Assembly (NCBI GenBank): GCA_001600615.1
Contig: BCKK01000004.1
Span: 1,227,316-1,291,315, forward strand
Origin: Dioszegia crocea
Taxonomy: Eukaryota > Basidiomycota > Tremellomycetes > Tremellales > Bulleribasidiaceae
Direction: 5' to 3'
DNA: 64,000 nucleotides
The translations under genes were made by a program, and so were the position numbers. Below the pieces are notes generated by a model, which did no database searches, was not told the origin of the DNA, and worked only from the letters and a program-made list of their open reading frames with translations. Of this stretch, positions 33,701-44,018 are shown piece by piece. Each line of letters opens with the position of its first letter. Positions within the stretch are counted from its first letter, which is position 1.

Positions 33701-35811
33701 TCACGCTTCCGCAATGATCTCGTCCCCATCCGCAAACCACCACCCAACCGTCTCGCCATCTGGTACCTCGACCGCTTTGCCCCTCTCCCCTTCCACAAAC
33801 TTCTCGCTCACTGTCCATATCCTGACATTCTGCAATTCGCTCCCCTTGAGGATTCGATGTATCTTCTTACGAAGCAGAGCCATGGGCGAAGATGGCAGGA
33901 CGGACAGATCGGTAGAGTGCTCAAGGACCTCATCAGCATTTGCGACGAAGACAGACAGGACTATAAGGTCAGCGCACGTATCACCAAAGTCCACACTCAC
34001 CATAGAGTCGTGATCGTAAATGGTTCAACTTCAGATTCGGGGCCCCTTTCCCCACTTCGTCCAACCCATGTGCCTTCTTGAGCTCGTCATACCTTCCCCA
34101 ATCCGCGGTCCTGCCTTTTCCAGACTCGGCCAGCCCATTCACCATTTTTATGTAGCTGATCTCTGCATCTCGTCGTTCTGCCGCGCTGACGGGGGACGAG
34201 TTGAGCGTCACAAGCCCAGGCAGTTTGGCGATAAGGATGAGACGGTCCGAAGCTTGGTCCCCTGATATCCGAAGGGCGGGATCATATGTTTGATCCGAGG
34301 GCGTTTGAAAGATGGAAAATTTGAGCGAGGTGAGGGTTTCGCCTGTCCATTGTTGGAGACTATCGATGGATGTCCAGATGGTGATGTTGGAGGAAAGGAG
34401 GATGAGATCGTGTAGACCGACTGGACTTTGAGATGTTGGGATTGGTAGGATGTCGCTCAGAGGAGTGTGCGATATGTCTAGGGTTTCAAGGCTACCGCGT
34501 AAGCTACAGGCCTATCCAACCGGGTCAAGATCCTGTGCTCACCTACCGTAGAGATCCAATACTTCGCATCAAGTCTACCCAACCTGTAATGCCGCAGCCT
34601 GCAAGGTTGAGATATCGCAATCCGAGAAGAACAGGAACGCCATTCGTAGTCCTCATTGGGTCCAGGTTCTTCAGTGTGGTATTGTCGACGAGGTCAAGCC
34701 TTTCCAGATGGGGTATATAAGGCGCGATACCCAATACCTGCAACATGAGCATTTGCAGAGACACATTGTAGTAGAGGCGTCGTCAACTCACGTCGCTCCA
34801 CGACATGCACGAGTCGCATATCTCCATCTCGCGGATGTATTGGAAAGCTTCACGAATGGAATCCTCTGTCTTTAAGTCGCCAGGATAAAGAGTGAGTCGT
34901 AGAATACGAGAGTTACTGACTATCAGCCTTGATCCGATGAACCAGCAAAGAAACGCACTTGAGCATGATCTTGCGAAGTGTAGGAATACACCCTACAATA
35001 TCGGCGACGTCTGACCAGAGCGTGAAGAGGTTGTTGGAGAGGTTAAGAGTGGTGAGCGCTATCTATCAGCATGGGGCGTGGAAGTATCTGGGATCGATAT
35101 GGACCCACATGTAAGGTTTGTCCGCAAGAAAGACTTCGTTTCGTCATTCCCTCCAATCCCGCACACATCATATCCCTCCAATCCCACACTTTGCAGTCGC
35201 TGCAACTGCGCCATCCGCTTCCGGACCTCTTCCAAACCTGGCGCTTCGACGATGATGCCCGAGGTCCCCAGCGCAATCCCCTTTCCCCCACTATCCTGCT
35301 CCACTTCGGCCCTCTTCACCCGTTGACTGCCAGCTATATCCACATCGTACCGATCCGCCAACGCTTCAGCGAAGGTAAACCCTCTCCTCAGATCCCTAGG
35401 ATGCAAGAGGAACGCTCCGGCGCCCTTGTCCTTCTGCCGCAATTCGAACATCTTCTTGCCGTCATATACGCCCTCATGCTTCCCTCTAGAAGCATCATCG
35501 TACTCAATACCGTAAAGGTGCGTCGTCTTTGAGCCGAGAGGTGGAATGGCGAGTCTCAGCCCGACGTCCACCCGTTTCTGGGTGAAGAGCAGGGTAACAG
35601 GCACACGCTCGCCTGATTTTACGAGCCTCAGGAGTCTCTTCGGCGGACGAAGTTCCGCATCAGTCGGAATGAACGGGTCCTCAATGGGTATAGAGTTGTA
35701 CTGCTCGCCAGAGGTCGATACGGAAGCGGTTTCGTGCGAGACTATGGGCATGCGGGCGTAACTCGCCAACCGCACAGCATCCTCTTGTTTTCCGTCGGCG
35801 GAGAGGATCAT
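33701..35811 (-). CDS. PAC2: tubulin-folding cofactor E (Pac2 homologue)
   Basis: Cofactor E binds alpha-tubulin and drives assembly and release of the tubulin dimer in the cytoplasm. The CAP-Gly domain ends YGIEYDDASRGKHEGVYDGK with the GKHEG tubulin-tail motif. Next comes AFLLHPRDLRRGFTFAEALA and an LRR region in small exons (for example YIPHLERLDLVDNTTLKNL and the ISGDQASDRLILIAKLPGL stretch), followed by LVTLNSSPVSAAERRDAEISY, the characteristic post-LRR segment of cofactor E. The C-terminus is ubiquitin-like (PMALLRKKIHRILKGSELQNV) and ends DGDEIIAEA. I use ATG 35811 (MILSADGKQED); an in-frame ATG at 35877 would add 22 residues. The N-terminal half of the CAP-Gly is divergent. About eight exons. 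Confidence 0.85.
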
Positions 35812-36109
35812 TTCGATATGTTTTTGAGAACAGTTTATTGAGAGTAATGGAACGTAGAGATGCACGCTGAGCGACAACCAGCAACACCTGGTGTTGTCAT
35901 GGTATGCGCCCTGGTATCAGTTGTGCTAAAATGTGGAGCTAAATCTGCTCTAGCACAGCCCAACTCCCCAGCTCCACATTCCTTATTCCACGTGGCCACG
36001 GGCGGCGAACCCCGCGTCAAGCGGAAGCAGTTGCCCTTTCTCCTTTACCCGACTCTGGCAGTACACTTTTCGACCAGACAACCGCTACCAGTCCCATCCC
36101 ACAAGCAAC

Positions 36110-36532
36110 ATGTCTCTCCTCCTCCGCGCCGCACCCAGGGCTTTCGCTCGTTCAGCCCCTGCTGCTCGTCAGCAAATTCGATCCATGCACGTAGACAACG
36201 TCGTTGACCAGTAAGTTATAGAAACGCGATATCCCGGCGGAGCTATCGGCCCATTGGAGTATTGAAGGCGGAAGGGAAAGAAAAGCTATGTCAAGGCTGT
36301 ACATTGAGCTTTTCCTCATTGGAAGTCGGATACGAGTAGAGGCTGAGCCAGTATTGGCATACCGGAAGATTGGCGGCAGGATGAGAGCAGCGACGTACTG
36401 CAGACCAGGCACTTACACTCCAGCGCCCTCCCTACATCAGTTCAGAACAAATACTGGCTCGGAACGAAGATTGTCGTCTACGGTGTCACCGGTTTCGGAC
36501 TTCCATTCTACGCTGCATACTGGCACATGTAA
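36110..36532 (+). CDS. COX8: cytochrome c oxidase subunit COX7C-type (yeast Cox8)
   Basis: A 69-residue nuclear-encoded subunit of respiratory complex IV in the inner mitochondrial membrane. Exon 1 (36110-36210) encodes a mitochondrial leader, MSLLLRAAPRAFARSAPAAR, then RSMHVDNVVDH; exon 2 (36424-36532) encodes ALPTSVQNKYWLGTK, then a single membrane span VVYGVTGFGLPFYAAYW. The motif LPxSVxNKxxL followed by one hydrophobic helix is that of animal COX7C and yeast Cox8. The acceptor at 36423 was chosen because it is the only one that keeps this frame. The gene is divergent from the cofactor E gene over about 230-300 bases. Confidence 0.82.
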
Positions 36533-36858
36533 GTCGGACGCATGAACGGTCGTGGGGTCTTGGGCTGATAGTCAAAGATCAAAGAACGCCGCGGCTTAAA
36601 TCGGACGTAGAGGTAGTTGGAGTGGGACATGCATGACTGTAGACTCTATCTAGATTGGCGTGTCTGTTTTGACCTGGGCGGTGATCTGCTCCTGCGCTCA
36701 GGTCTGTTCGCAAAACTGCACATACCTTGCTGCGAGCCGGGCCAGAAGACGATTTGCAGCTGTCTCGTCAATTCTCAAATTTCAATCGTCTTTCAAGTTC
36801 CTCCACTTTACCCGTCCACTCAGCCTTCCATCTACCATCACACACACCACTCAGCACA
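36533..36858. other. intergenic between COX8 and TPR gene
   Basis: About 325 bases between two co-directional genes. Holds the promoter of the TPR gene. Nothing else seen. Confidence 0.45.
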
Positions 36859-37890
36859 ATGTCAAGACCAGCAGTCAGACTCGCGCGGATCGCAACCTCG
36901 TCCTTCCGGCCAATAGCACGGCAGACAGCGCGGTCATACCTGAGTCCGAGCAGAACACATTTCTCTCCCAGGCAGATATTATCGATCCGTTCGTCTGAAT
37001 CTAGCCAGATCAAGTCGCTCGACACTAACAGCCAGGCTATGCTTCTTCCGATGCCTCACCGGCTAGTCCAACCAATCCATCCATAGCTCGCGCAGATGAA
37101 TTGATGGAGAAAGCAGGAGCAGCTCTGGAGGATGGGGATGTAGAGTCTGCTCGGAAATTATACGAGGACTGTCTGGCTGTTTCCGAGGGCGCGAATGCGT
37201 GGTTCAACCTTGGTGTCAGTCTCCTTTCTGCCTAGTCTGTGCCATCCTGAGCAAAGAGATGTCGTTGTATCACTGGGGGTATCGCAACTCGGATTATAGC
37301 TGACTTTGCTGCAGGTTTGCGAATTCCACCTCAGTTTGCCTCGCCCTTTTCAGGCCTGCATCATTCAATAGGCTGACAGATTTGCAGAGAACACCGCAGA
37401 AGCCATCACAGCATGGGAAAAATCGCTATCCCACGCTCCTTCGCCCGACGCACACACAAGTAAGTCCCGGACTAGGTTTTAGGAATGGCGACTAACGGTC
37501 AGATCTCGCTTCGGCCTACATTCTATCTAAACCCCCTCAGCCCGCACTGGCGATTAAACATCTCACGTCTGCACTAGAGCTCTCGCCTGATGATCCTGAA
37601 GTATGTTCAGCTGACCGTTTCCCCATTCCGAGATAGGGACAGAAGCTGATGATTTCAGATAGCGTTCAATCTCGCTGCGGTTCTTGAATCAAGTACGTCT
37701 ACCTCACCGCCCTTGAGATTATTGCTGACGATCTCCAGCTGGGAGCCTCGAGCATGCGCTCAAGCTGTACAAGCGGGCTGAAGATGGTGGGATTGAGCGC
37801 GCGGGCCAAAATATCCGGAGTGTATCTGCGAAGATCTTGGGGAAGAATGCGGTTGCGGCGACGGAGGCCATCAGTGGGACGTCTCCATGA
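36859..37890 (+). CDS. TPR-repeat protein with mitochondrial-type leader
   Basis: About 220 residues in roughly seven exons. It starts with an Arg/Ser-rich, acid-free leader (MSRPAVRLARIATSSFRPIAR) typical of mitochondrial import. Intron 1 uses the donor GTTCGT after ATCC near 36984 and an acceptor after CTAACAGCCAG. Tetratricopeptide repeats follow: ADELMEKAGAALEDGDVESA with RKLYEDCLAV, then NTAEAITAWEKSLSHAPS, LTSALELSPDDPEIAFNLA and LEHALKLYKRAEDGG. The end is AAVAATEAISGTSP-like. Likely a scaffold in mitochondria; no specific partner recognised. Follows COX8 in the same orientation. Confidence 0.7.
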
Positions 37891-38106
37891 TTCCTGGCGT
37901 GCTGGACGACAAGATTGACTGGAGGTTACCAGACGCAGCGCTGTACAATGATTCTATAAAGGTAGAGTTATACTTATTTAGATTTTCTAGATGATAGCAA
38001 TGGAAATTAGTTTGGACTACACCGCCAGCAGTGAGCCACCCTCTTCCTGACAACCCCTCCATGCCGCCCGTCCCTCTCAGACACACCGAACGAAACACTT
38101 CTATGG

Positions 38107-39870
38107 CTACAATTTGACCGACCCGGAGTGGAAGTTGTAGTTGTAGATCCCGTTCTGCAGCGTCAGCCCCAAATCTCCAGTCCAGGGAAAGACGGACTCA
38201 CCCAACACTGATCACTAATATCCAGCGTACTGGTCCCTTCCTTGCTGGCCCCGCTTATCGCCTCAAACTTAAAGACCTGCTTGCCTACGCCCATAGGCAC
38301 AGAGAAAGCGTGTGATCCAGCAGGTACGTGATGGGTTGATGCGGGGTTATTGCCGGATTTGACAGTGACGGTGCCGCCGGCCTTGGAGAGGACCGTGACA
38401 AAGACCGAATCGTCCAGCATCTAAAATATCAGCGTAATTCCTCGTCTAAAGAGGATGCAACTCACTTCCCAGCCTGTAGGTTTGCTACCGCAATTATCTG
38501 TCGAGTCGCACGAGGCACTCTTCAAATGTGGGCGATACCAGTAAACCACCATATCCTGAGTGATGACCGGTTCAGAAAGCCCAGCGCGGAAGGCGGTAAT
38601 GTATGGCACTGCCATATCCAGCATGGCAGTGTGGTCCATTCCTTCGTTCCACTTGGACGAGCCGTCATCCGAGTGTCCAGTGTTGTAAGGGCCGATATGG
38701 TGAGACTCTCCGTAGTCGTTCCAAGTTACGACTGAATGGTCAGCTGTGCGCACCAGAAAGTGGAGATCAACGTACTCTCGATAAAGTTTAACTTGTCGCC
38801 CATGGCTAGGATCTGGTCCCATCGAGTCTTCCATAAGAGCTCAGAATAGAACACCCAGTTCTTGGAGTAAGGAACTTCTTTGCCGAAATGAGTGCTGACT
38901 AAAAGGGTCAGCTGCTTCCTTTTGCCCCATGATATTGAGGTGGAGAAAAACTTACACCAGGGAGAAACTGGAGCCATGTAGGTCTTGCCTGCCCCGGCCA
39001 ACTCCTTCATATACGCATCGTCCCGGTCAAGCGTCATGTTGTGTTTAACGGGCTGGTTGTCGAGCTGTCCTGGCCAAGCCGCCCTATCAGGTCAGCTGGA
39101 GATCACAACAACGGTCTTCAAAAAGCTTACCAAGAGAACAACCCCTTTATATCCTTCCTCGACGCGTACTCCGTCTTGGGCTGGTAGAACGGAACAGCAT
39201 ACAGCTCCTTGCCCACACCCGCCGCGACCTGATCCCAATCAAACCCATCCCCAATAAACGTCGAGACGAACACTTTACCCTCCACCAGCAACTGTGACCT
39301 CCGGCTCGCATACCGCTTAAGCAGAGTCGTCACCTTGCCGTAGTCGTTGAGGGTGAACCAGTTGAAATCGAACGAGATGAAGAGGTCGAAACCGATCTTT
39401 TCGCCCGCAGTGTAGGCCAGGTCGAGCTGAGCCTCGTTATAAGGGTCTACACCGATATTGAGAGCGAACCCGGATATACCCGCTGCCTTGGCAAGGGACA
39501 TGTCGAACTCCCATGACGAAGAGTTGTAAGTGGGTACAATGCCCACCATGAAGTGAGCAAAGACATGCTTGTCGCCTCGGGGTGCGGGGATCTGGATGGG
39601 AGTGGAAGGGATATGAGTGGGAAGGGCGACTGGGAGGGGGATAACAGCGGTCGTTAGGGGTCTGTCGACGATCGGCGCTATGACACCTGCCGGCAGGGTC
39701 TGAGCGGGGGAAAGGACGTGCGTTGTCGACGGGGAGAGTTGTACGAGGTTCTGTGCAAATTTACGCTGGTTGGCTGCACAGGCCCGCTTCTTGGGTCGGA
39801 GGTGGGAAGTGGGGGATGCCACAGCCAGAGTCGACAGGGCGAAGAAGGTAGCGAGGGTGGTATACTTCAT
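38107..39870 (-). CDS. secreted GH71 alpha-1,3-glucanase (mutanase-like)
   Basis: A secreted glycoside hydrolase of about 500 residues, six or so exons. The first 19 residues, MKYTTLATFFALSTLAVAS, are a signal peptide. After a Pro/Thr-rich spacer comes the GH71 start HVFAHFMVGIVPTYNSSSWE with AKAAGISGFALNIGVDPYN, then FDLFISFDFNW, FVSTFIGDGFDWDQVAAGVG and VVTWNDYGESHHIGPY, all typical of family 71 enzymes that cut alpha-1,3-glucan. The C-terminal region is a beta-rich module (VFVTVLSKAGGTVTVKSG) ending YNFHSGSVKL. In fungi with alpha-1,3-glucan walls such enzymes remodel the wall or feed on glucan. Complete, with stop at 38107-38109. Confidence 0.9.
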
Positions 39871-40580
39871 GTTGAGTGATGGTGGTGAGAGGGGGGATTT
39901 AGATGATTGAAAGAGTGTGATGCTAATGAGCGTGATGAGTCCAGTCCTGCTGGTGCTATGGGTAGATATATGAAGGTGGGGACAGAAGGAGGTTGGACGA
40001 GAACAAGAAGCTCAAGGAGGTCTGCACTGCAGATAAAGGGGGGTGGAGGGAGGGGGTGGCATGGGAGGCTATTGTTGTTCGGCTAAGTATCTTTTGTGTT
40101 CATCACTCAACCTTCAAGCGAAAGAGGCAATTAGCATAAAAGAACTGCCTTTGAGGCGCTGTTTCAGATCAGCATAAGAGGGGGCGGGTTGTGTTTCAGA
40201 CCAGTCACAGTTCGGGGATCGTCAAAGCGTTACCTCGGTCCCGGGAATCTGGAGAGGATGACCATCGGTCGATCGGCTCATAGCGAAGCTTGTGGCCCCT
40301 TGATATGATCACAGAGCATATGGTCGTGTCCGCTTGTGCCGCCCCGGGTGCACGATAGTAAAGAGGTGTCCAGCAGAGATGTCAAAAAGCAAAAGGTATA
40401 GAACTTTCGAAACACGGGGTTGGGCCAGATGGTGATGATGCCGTAATAAATCACGTGATAAGGTGACTGGACGATCGCGTCGGCGCGTCGAGATTTCCAC
40501 TGTGCTCACGCTGGTCAATCTCGACTGTATGCACCATCACTCTTTCCTAGGTCAACACACACATATTCTCAGCAGCTGAG
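39871..40580. promoter_or_regulatory. shared divergent promoter, GH71 / RFA2
   Basis: About 710 bases between divergent genes. A perfect TCACGTGA palindrome (bHLH/Cbf1-type E-box) lies at 40451-40458. No additional gene. Confidence 0.5.
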
Positions 40581-41932
40581 ATGAGCAACTGTGAGCTAGA
40601 GGAGACAAATACCAGGATCAAGGTCACAGCTGATATCACAGACGACGGTCAAAACCCATACTACGGCGGCGCAGGTGGTGGGGGTGGAGGAGGCGGTTTC
40701 GTTGCCGGCGGATCACCTTTCGGAGGGAGTCAAGATTCTGCTGGAGGGTCAAAGAAGGTGGGACAGTCATCTTACCGGAGCCTGTACTCAGAACTGATAC
40801 GGAGTAGAAAGGCGGCAATAACACTGTCCGACCGGTGACTTGTAAGCAGATCATCAACGCCGATCAAGCCCATCCCGACTCGGATTTCCAGGTTGACGGA
40901 CATGACCTCGGGACTGTAAGCTTTTGGTCACCGCTGCCTTACCGGCTGATGACGAGGAAAGAAGCTTATTTTTAGGTCCTCCTAGTCGGCTCGGTCCGGA
41001 ACTGCTCTACGACAGCGACCAACGTGAATTACTCAGTGGGCGACGGGACGGGTTATTTGGACGTAAGGCAATGGTTGGATTCGTCAGATAATGAGGGGGG
41101 TAAAGGGGAGGGTATCGGGTGAGTCTTGCTGCTGGTTGAATGGGACTGTAGCTCGAGTAGGGACCGGTATTGGGCAATCTCGGAAGCCTCCGAGGAAGGA
41201 AGACTCGACGACGGGCTAGCCATTCCCTTCTCATTCCCTAGGGCGCAATGCAGAGCGGCACCACGGAATTAGAGCAAAGTAGCCAATTCTGACACCGCAG
41301 ACAAGACCAATATGTTGCCATCATGGGGACCCTCAAGACCTTTGGCGGCAAACGACACATATCCGCCACTCACATCCGGCTTATTCAGGACCATAACGAG
41401 GTGTATCATCACCTATTGAAGGCGCTCTGGGTCAGCTTGAGCCTGAGATTCCCAGGTGGCGGTGGCGGAGGTGGAGGCATTGCAAACGGAGCTGGGGTAA
41501 GTTCCCAATTGCAATTTTCTCTTTCTCTGGCCTGACACCTAGGCCTCAAAGCAGGGCATGCAATCCGACTACGCTGCCGGAGCGAGCAACAATGCCGGGG
41601 CTGGAGCCGGCGGTGGCAATCCCGAATGGGCCGGGCTCCCAACTATCCAGCGCAAGATTATGGAACTCGTCTCGGTCGATACGTCCGACGAGGGGATGCA
41701 CGTCAGTTCCATCAGTAGGACTGTCGCCGCTGGGAACAACGAGGCAGCTATGTAAGTTGTTTGAATCCTTAGGAGTTGGGGAGAGGAACATAGTTGGCTG
41801 ACTCTAGTGGTGAGGCGATTGAGGCGCTTATGGGTGAAGGCCTGTTATTCTCAACGATAGATGATCTGGTATGTCTCCCGTTGACCGAGGGTGTGTACAG
41901 CGCTGACCGTGTAGCATGTGAGGGCGGTCTAG
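40581..41932 (+). CDS. RFA2: replication protein A 32 kDa subunit
   Basis: RPA32 is the middle subunit of the single-strand DNA binding complex in replication, repair and checkpoint signalling. The first exon is only 10 bases (40581-40590, MSN plus one base); after the intron the protein continues YDGQNPYYGG and a Gly-rich stretch. The OB fold shows as RPVTCKQIINADQAHPDSDF, LLVGSVRNCSTTATNVNYSV with DGTGYLDVRQW, then YVAIMGTLKTFGGKRHISAT and a helix with NEVYHHLLKAL. The C-terminal winged helix is present (IQRKIMELVSVDT, EAIEALMGEGLLFSTIDDL), and the last exon adds HVRAV. Seven or so exons, all phases agree. Confidence 0.88.
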
Positions 41933-42184
41933 GAGATGGGAATGAAGGTATCACCACTGGGAGAGCCCGATGGCGGACCCAAGGCTGTCCGTCGAAAATG
42001 CAGTGTGTACATGCCCCAAGCTGCTACTGTATGCATACCAAATGCTTCTAGCCATGGTGCCATCTCTTGCGGGCCGCTGAGAAATCATCCACGATATAGC
42101 AGCTAGCTGGCATTATTCCACGTCAATTGCCCGTAGACCGTGCTCTACACATGCACACCCAAGACCTCCGAGACAACCGCCCGC

Positions 42185-43590
42185 TCAACTCCCGCCATCA
42201 TCAACTTCCATCAATGGCGATGCAGCCCCCTCGTTTGCTTCTTCGTCCTGCATGACCACATCATCTGTATCTCCCCCATTTCTCTGACCGATAGCAGCAG
42301 AGGACCCCTTTTCTCCACCTTCCTCCACTCCCCCTTCCGTGCCTGAATCCCCAGGCCCTGCTGACTCTGCCTCGTCCGTCATAAACTCCACGCGTTTCTT
42401 GGGTCGACCGCGTTTAGCGGGAGGTTTGGCAGGTATCCCCGGTTCGCGAGTGGCGAGATATAACGATCCGAGAGGCATATCACCTTGCACATCGCCCTCT
42501 TCGACCGCATCACCATCACCCTCGAGCATTTCGGGGTGGTCGCCCGGTCCTCCCTCCGCCTCTTTCCCTTTCCCCTTGCCTTTCGTTTTCCGCTTGACAC
42601 TGCCTGTTGCTGACCGTTTCGGCTCGGCTGCACCGGATTTGGCGCCGGTGCTTGACCCAGCTTCTGCGTCACCCCCATCTTGGTCCTTCTTTCCGGCCCT
42701 TTTCCGAGGTATCTTCAGACCTGTGATGGGATCTTGGACGCGTCGGTGGCTAGCGGGAAGTCCAGCCATGAGGCGTTCGGCTTGATATTTTGTCAAACGC
42801 CTATTGGGGACTGGGGCAGCACCGGGAATGGCGGGTTCTTCAATCTCGACTGCATCATTAGCCAATACCCTGTGTCTCAGAAGCCAAGACTTACTGATCA
42901 CATCATCAGGCAGAGAGCCCATGTCCATCTTCATAACGTCTGCCTCGCTTTGCACGATCACGCGCGGTTTCGAGGTTGATCCCTTCGGTCGGCCAATCTT
43001 TGCCTTTTCGACAGGAGCATCCGTCGGGTCGGCTACGCTAGGGGCTGGACCTTCTTTAGGGAAGAGGGTAACGGGTCGGAAGACGATGTGATGGGATGAT
43101 AAGTGGAGGGGCGGATGGGATGGTCGGGTAGGGTCCGAGGGGTCTACAGCGATCAGTCTAAGGCTTGTTAAGGTATAGTGGTGGACGTACCTCGGACTGA
43201 ACCAAGGATGACTTCGTCTCCTATCAGAGGTGCCAACTCTCCTTGATAGACCTGATTACCGAGCTTTATAAATGGGACAGGCGTATCAATACCCTGGTCC
43301 ATCAGTACATATAACCAATGTCAGCCTTTGCAACTTACAATAAGTTGATATGTCGATTCCGTCTGAAGTTGCTGCCGATCTATGGCTTGTCCAAAATCTA
43401 GCACAGCATATATCTCCTGATACATGAGCTTGCCGACCGAGTTTCCAGTCGTGTAGCTCACCTCTTCGTCACTCGTATACTCATCCTCGTCGGATAAATC
43501 TTCAAACGAAGCTATCTCGCGCCATCCGGGTCCCAGCACGGACGCGCCCGCTTCCATGTGCGCCTCAGCGTCCGCTGAGGATTGAAGCAT
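42185..43590 (-). CDS. TFIIIC subunit with tau55-type triple-barrel domain
   Basis: A nuclear protein of about 400 residues. The N-terminus has GPGWREIASFEDLSDEDEY, then the triple-barrel core VLDFGQ, YQLIGIDTPVPFIKLGNQVY and QGELAPLIGDEVILG, which matches the TFIIIC tau55/Sfc7/GTF3C6 family (LDTxxPxxQIGNxxFxGxxxxxxGTxLIF). The rest is low-complexity with AT-hook-like IGRPKGS and KRGRPKKR and a long acidic end (DDVVMQDEEANEG). TFIIIC recruits RNA polymerase III machinery to tRNA genes. Start chosen at 43590 (MLQSSADAEAHME); an alternative short first exon at 43739 (MAE, then an intron) is possible. Fungal members often carry extra C-terminal domains, here disordered. Confidence 0.75.
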
Positions 43591-44018
43591 GGTGTGTAGG
43601 CGATCAGATCGAGCTCTAGGAGTGCGAGCGTAGTAAGAATGAAGATTGAAGGACGCGCACAGTACGAGCTGTTGGTCGAGCTTCGAGCTCGGTGAATTCT
43701 CGGCGTAAATAGGTCGCTAACGGTCATTACCTCAGCCATCCTGACAACTTATGCGTTCACGCGTCACGGCTTGTCATGACTATGACTCTGGCTGTATCCT
43801 GCCTATACTGCACAGAACCAACTCTGTCTGGCGTGCTTGACGTCACAAGCGAGATTTACCCGGCTTGAGGGCGTGCGGACTGATCGTGCGGATGGAATTA
43901 CTCCGACGATTCGACTCGACTTCAGAGGAATCCTGGCGGATACAACAATAGTATTTCATCGCCAAAGTTATTTGTCCCTCCTACAGACACTAATTATCAC
44001 TTTCACAAAGCTCTCAAA
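43591..44018. promoter_or_regulatory. divergent promoter region, TFIIIC subunit / MetRS copy 1
   Basis: About 430 bases between divergent genes, possibly including a tiny upstream exon of the TFIIIC gene. Nothing else recognised. Confidence 0.45.
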
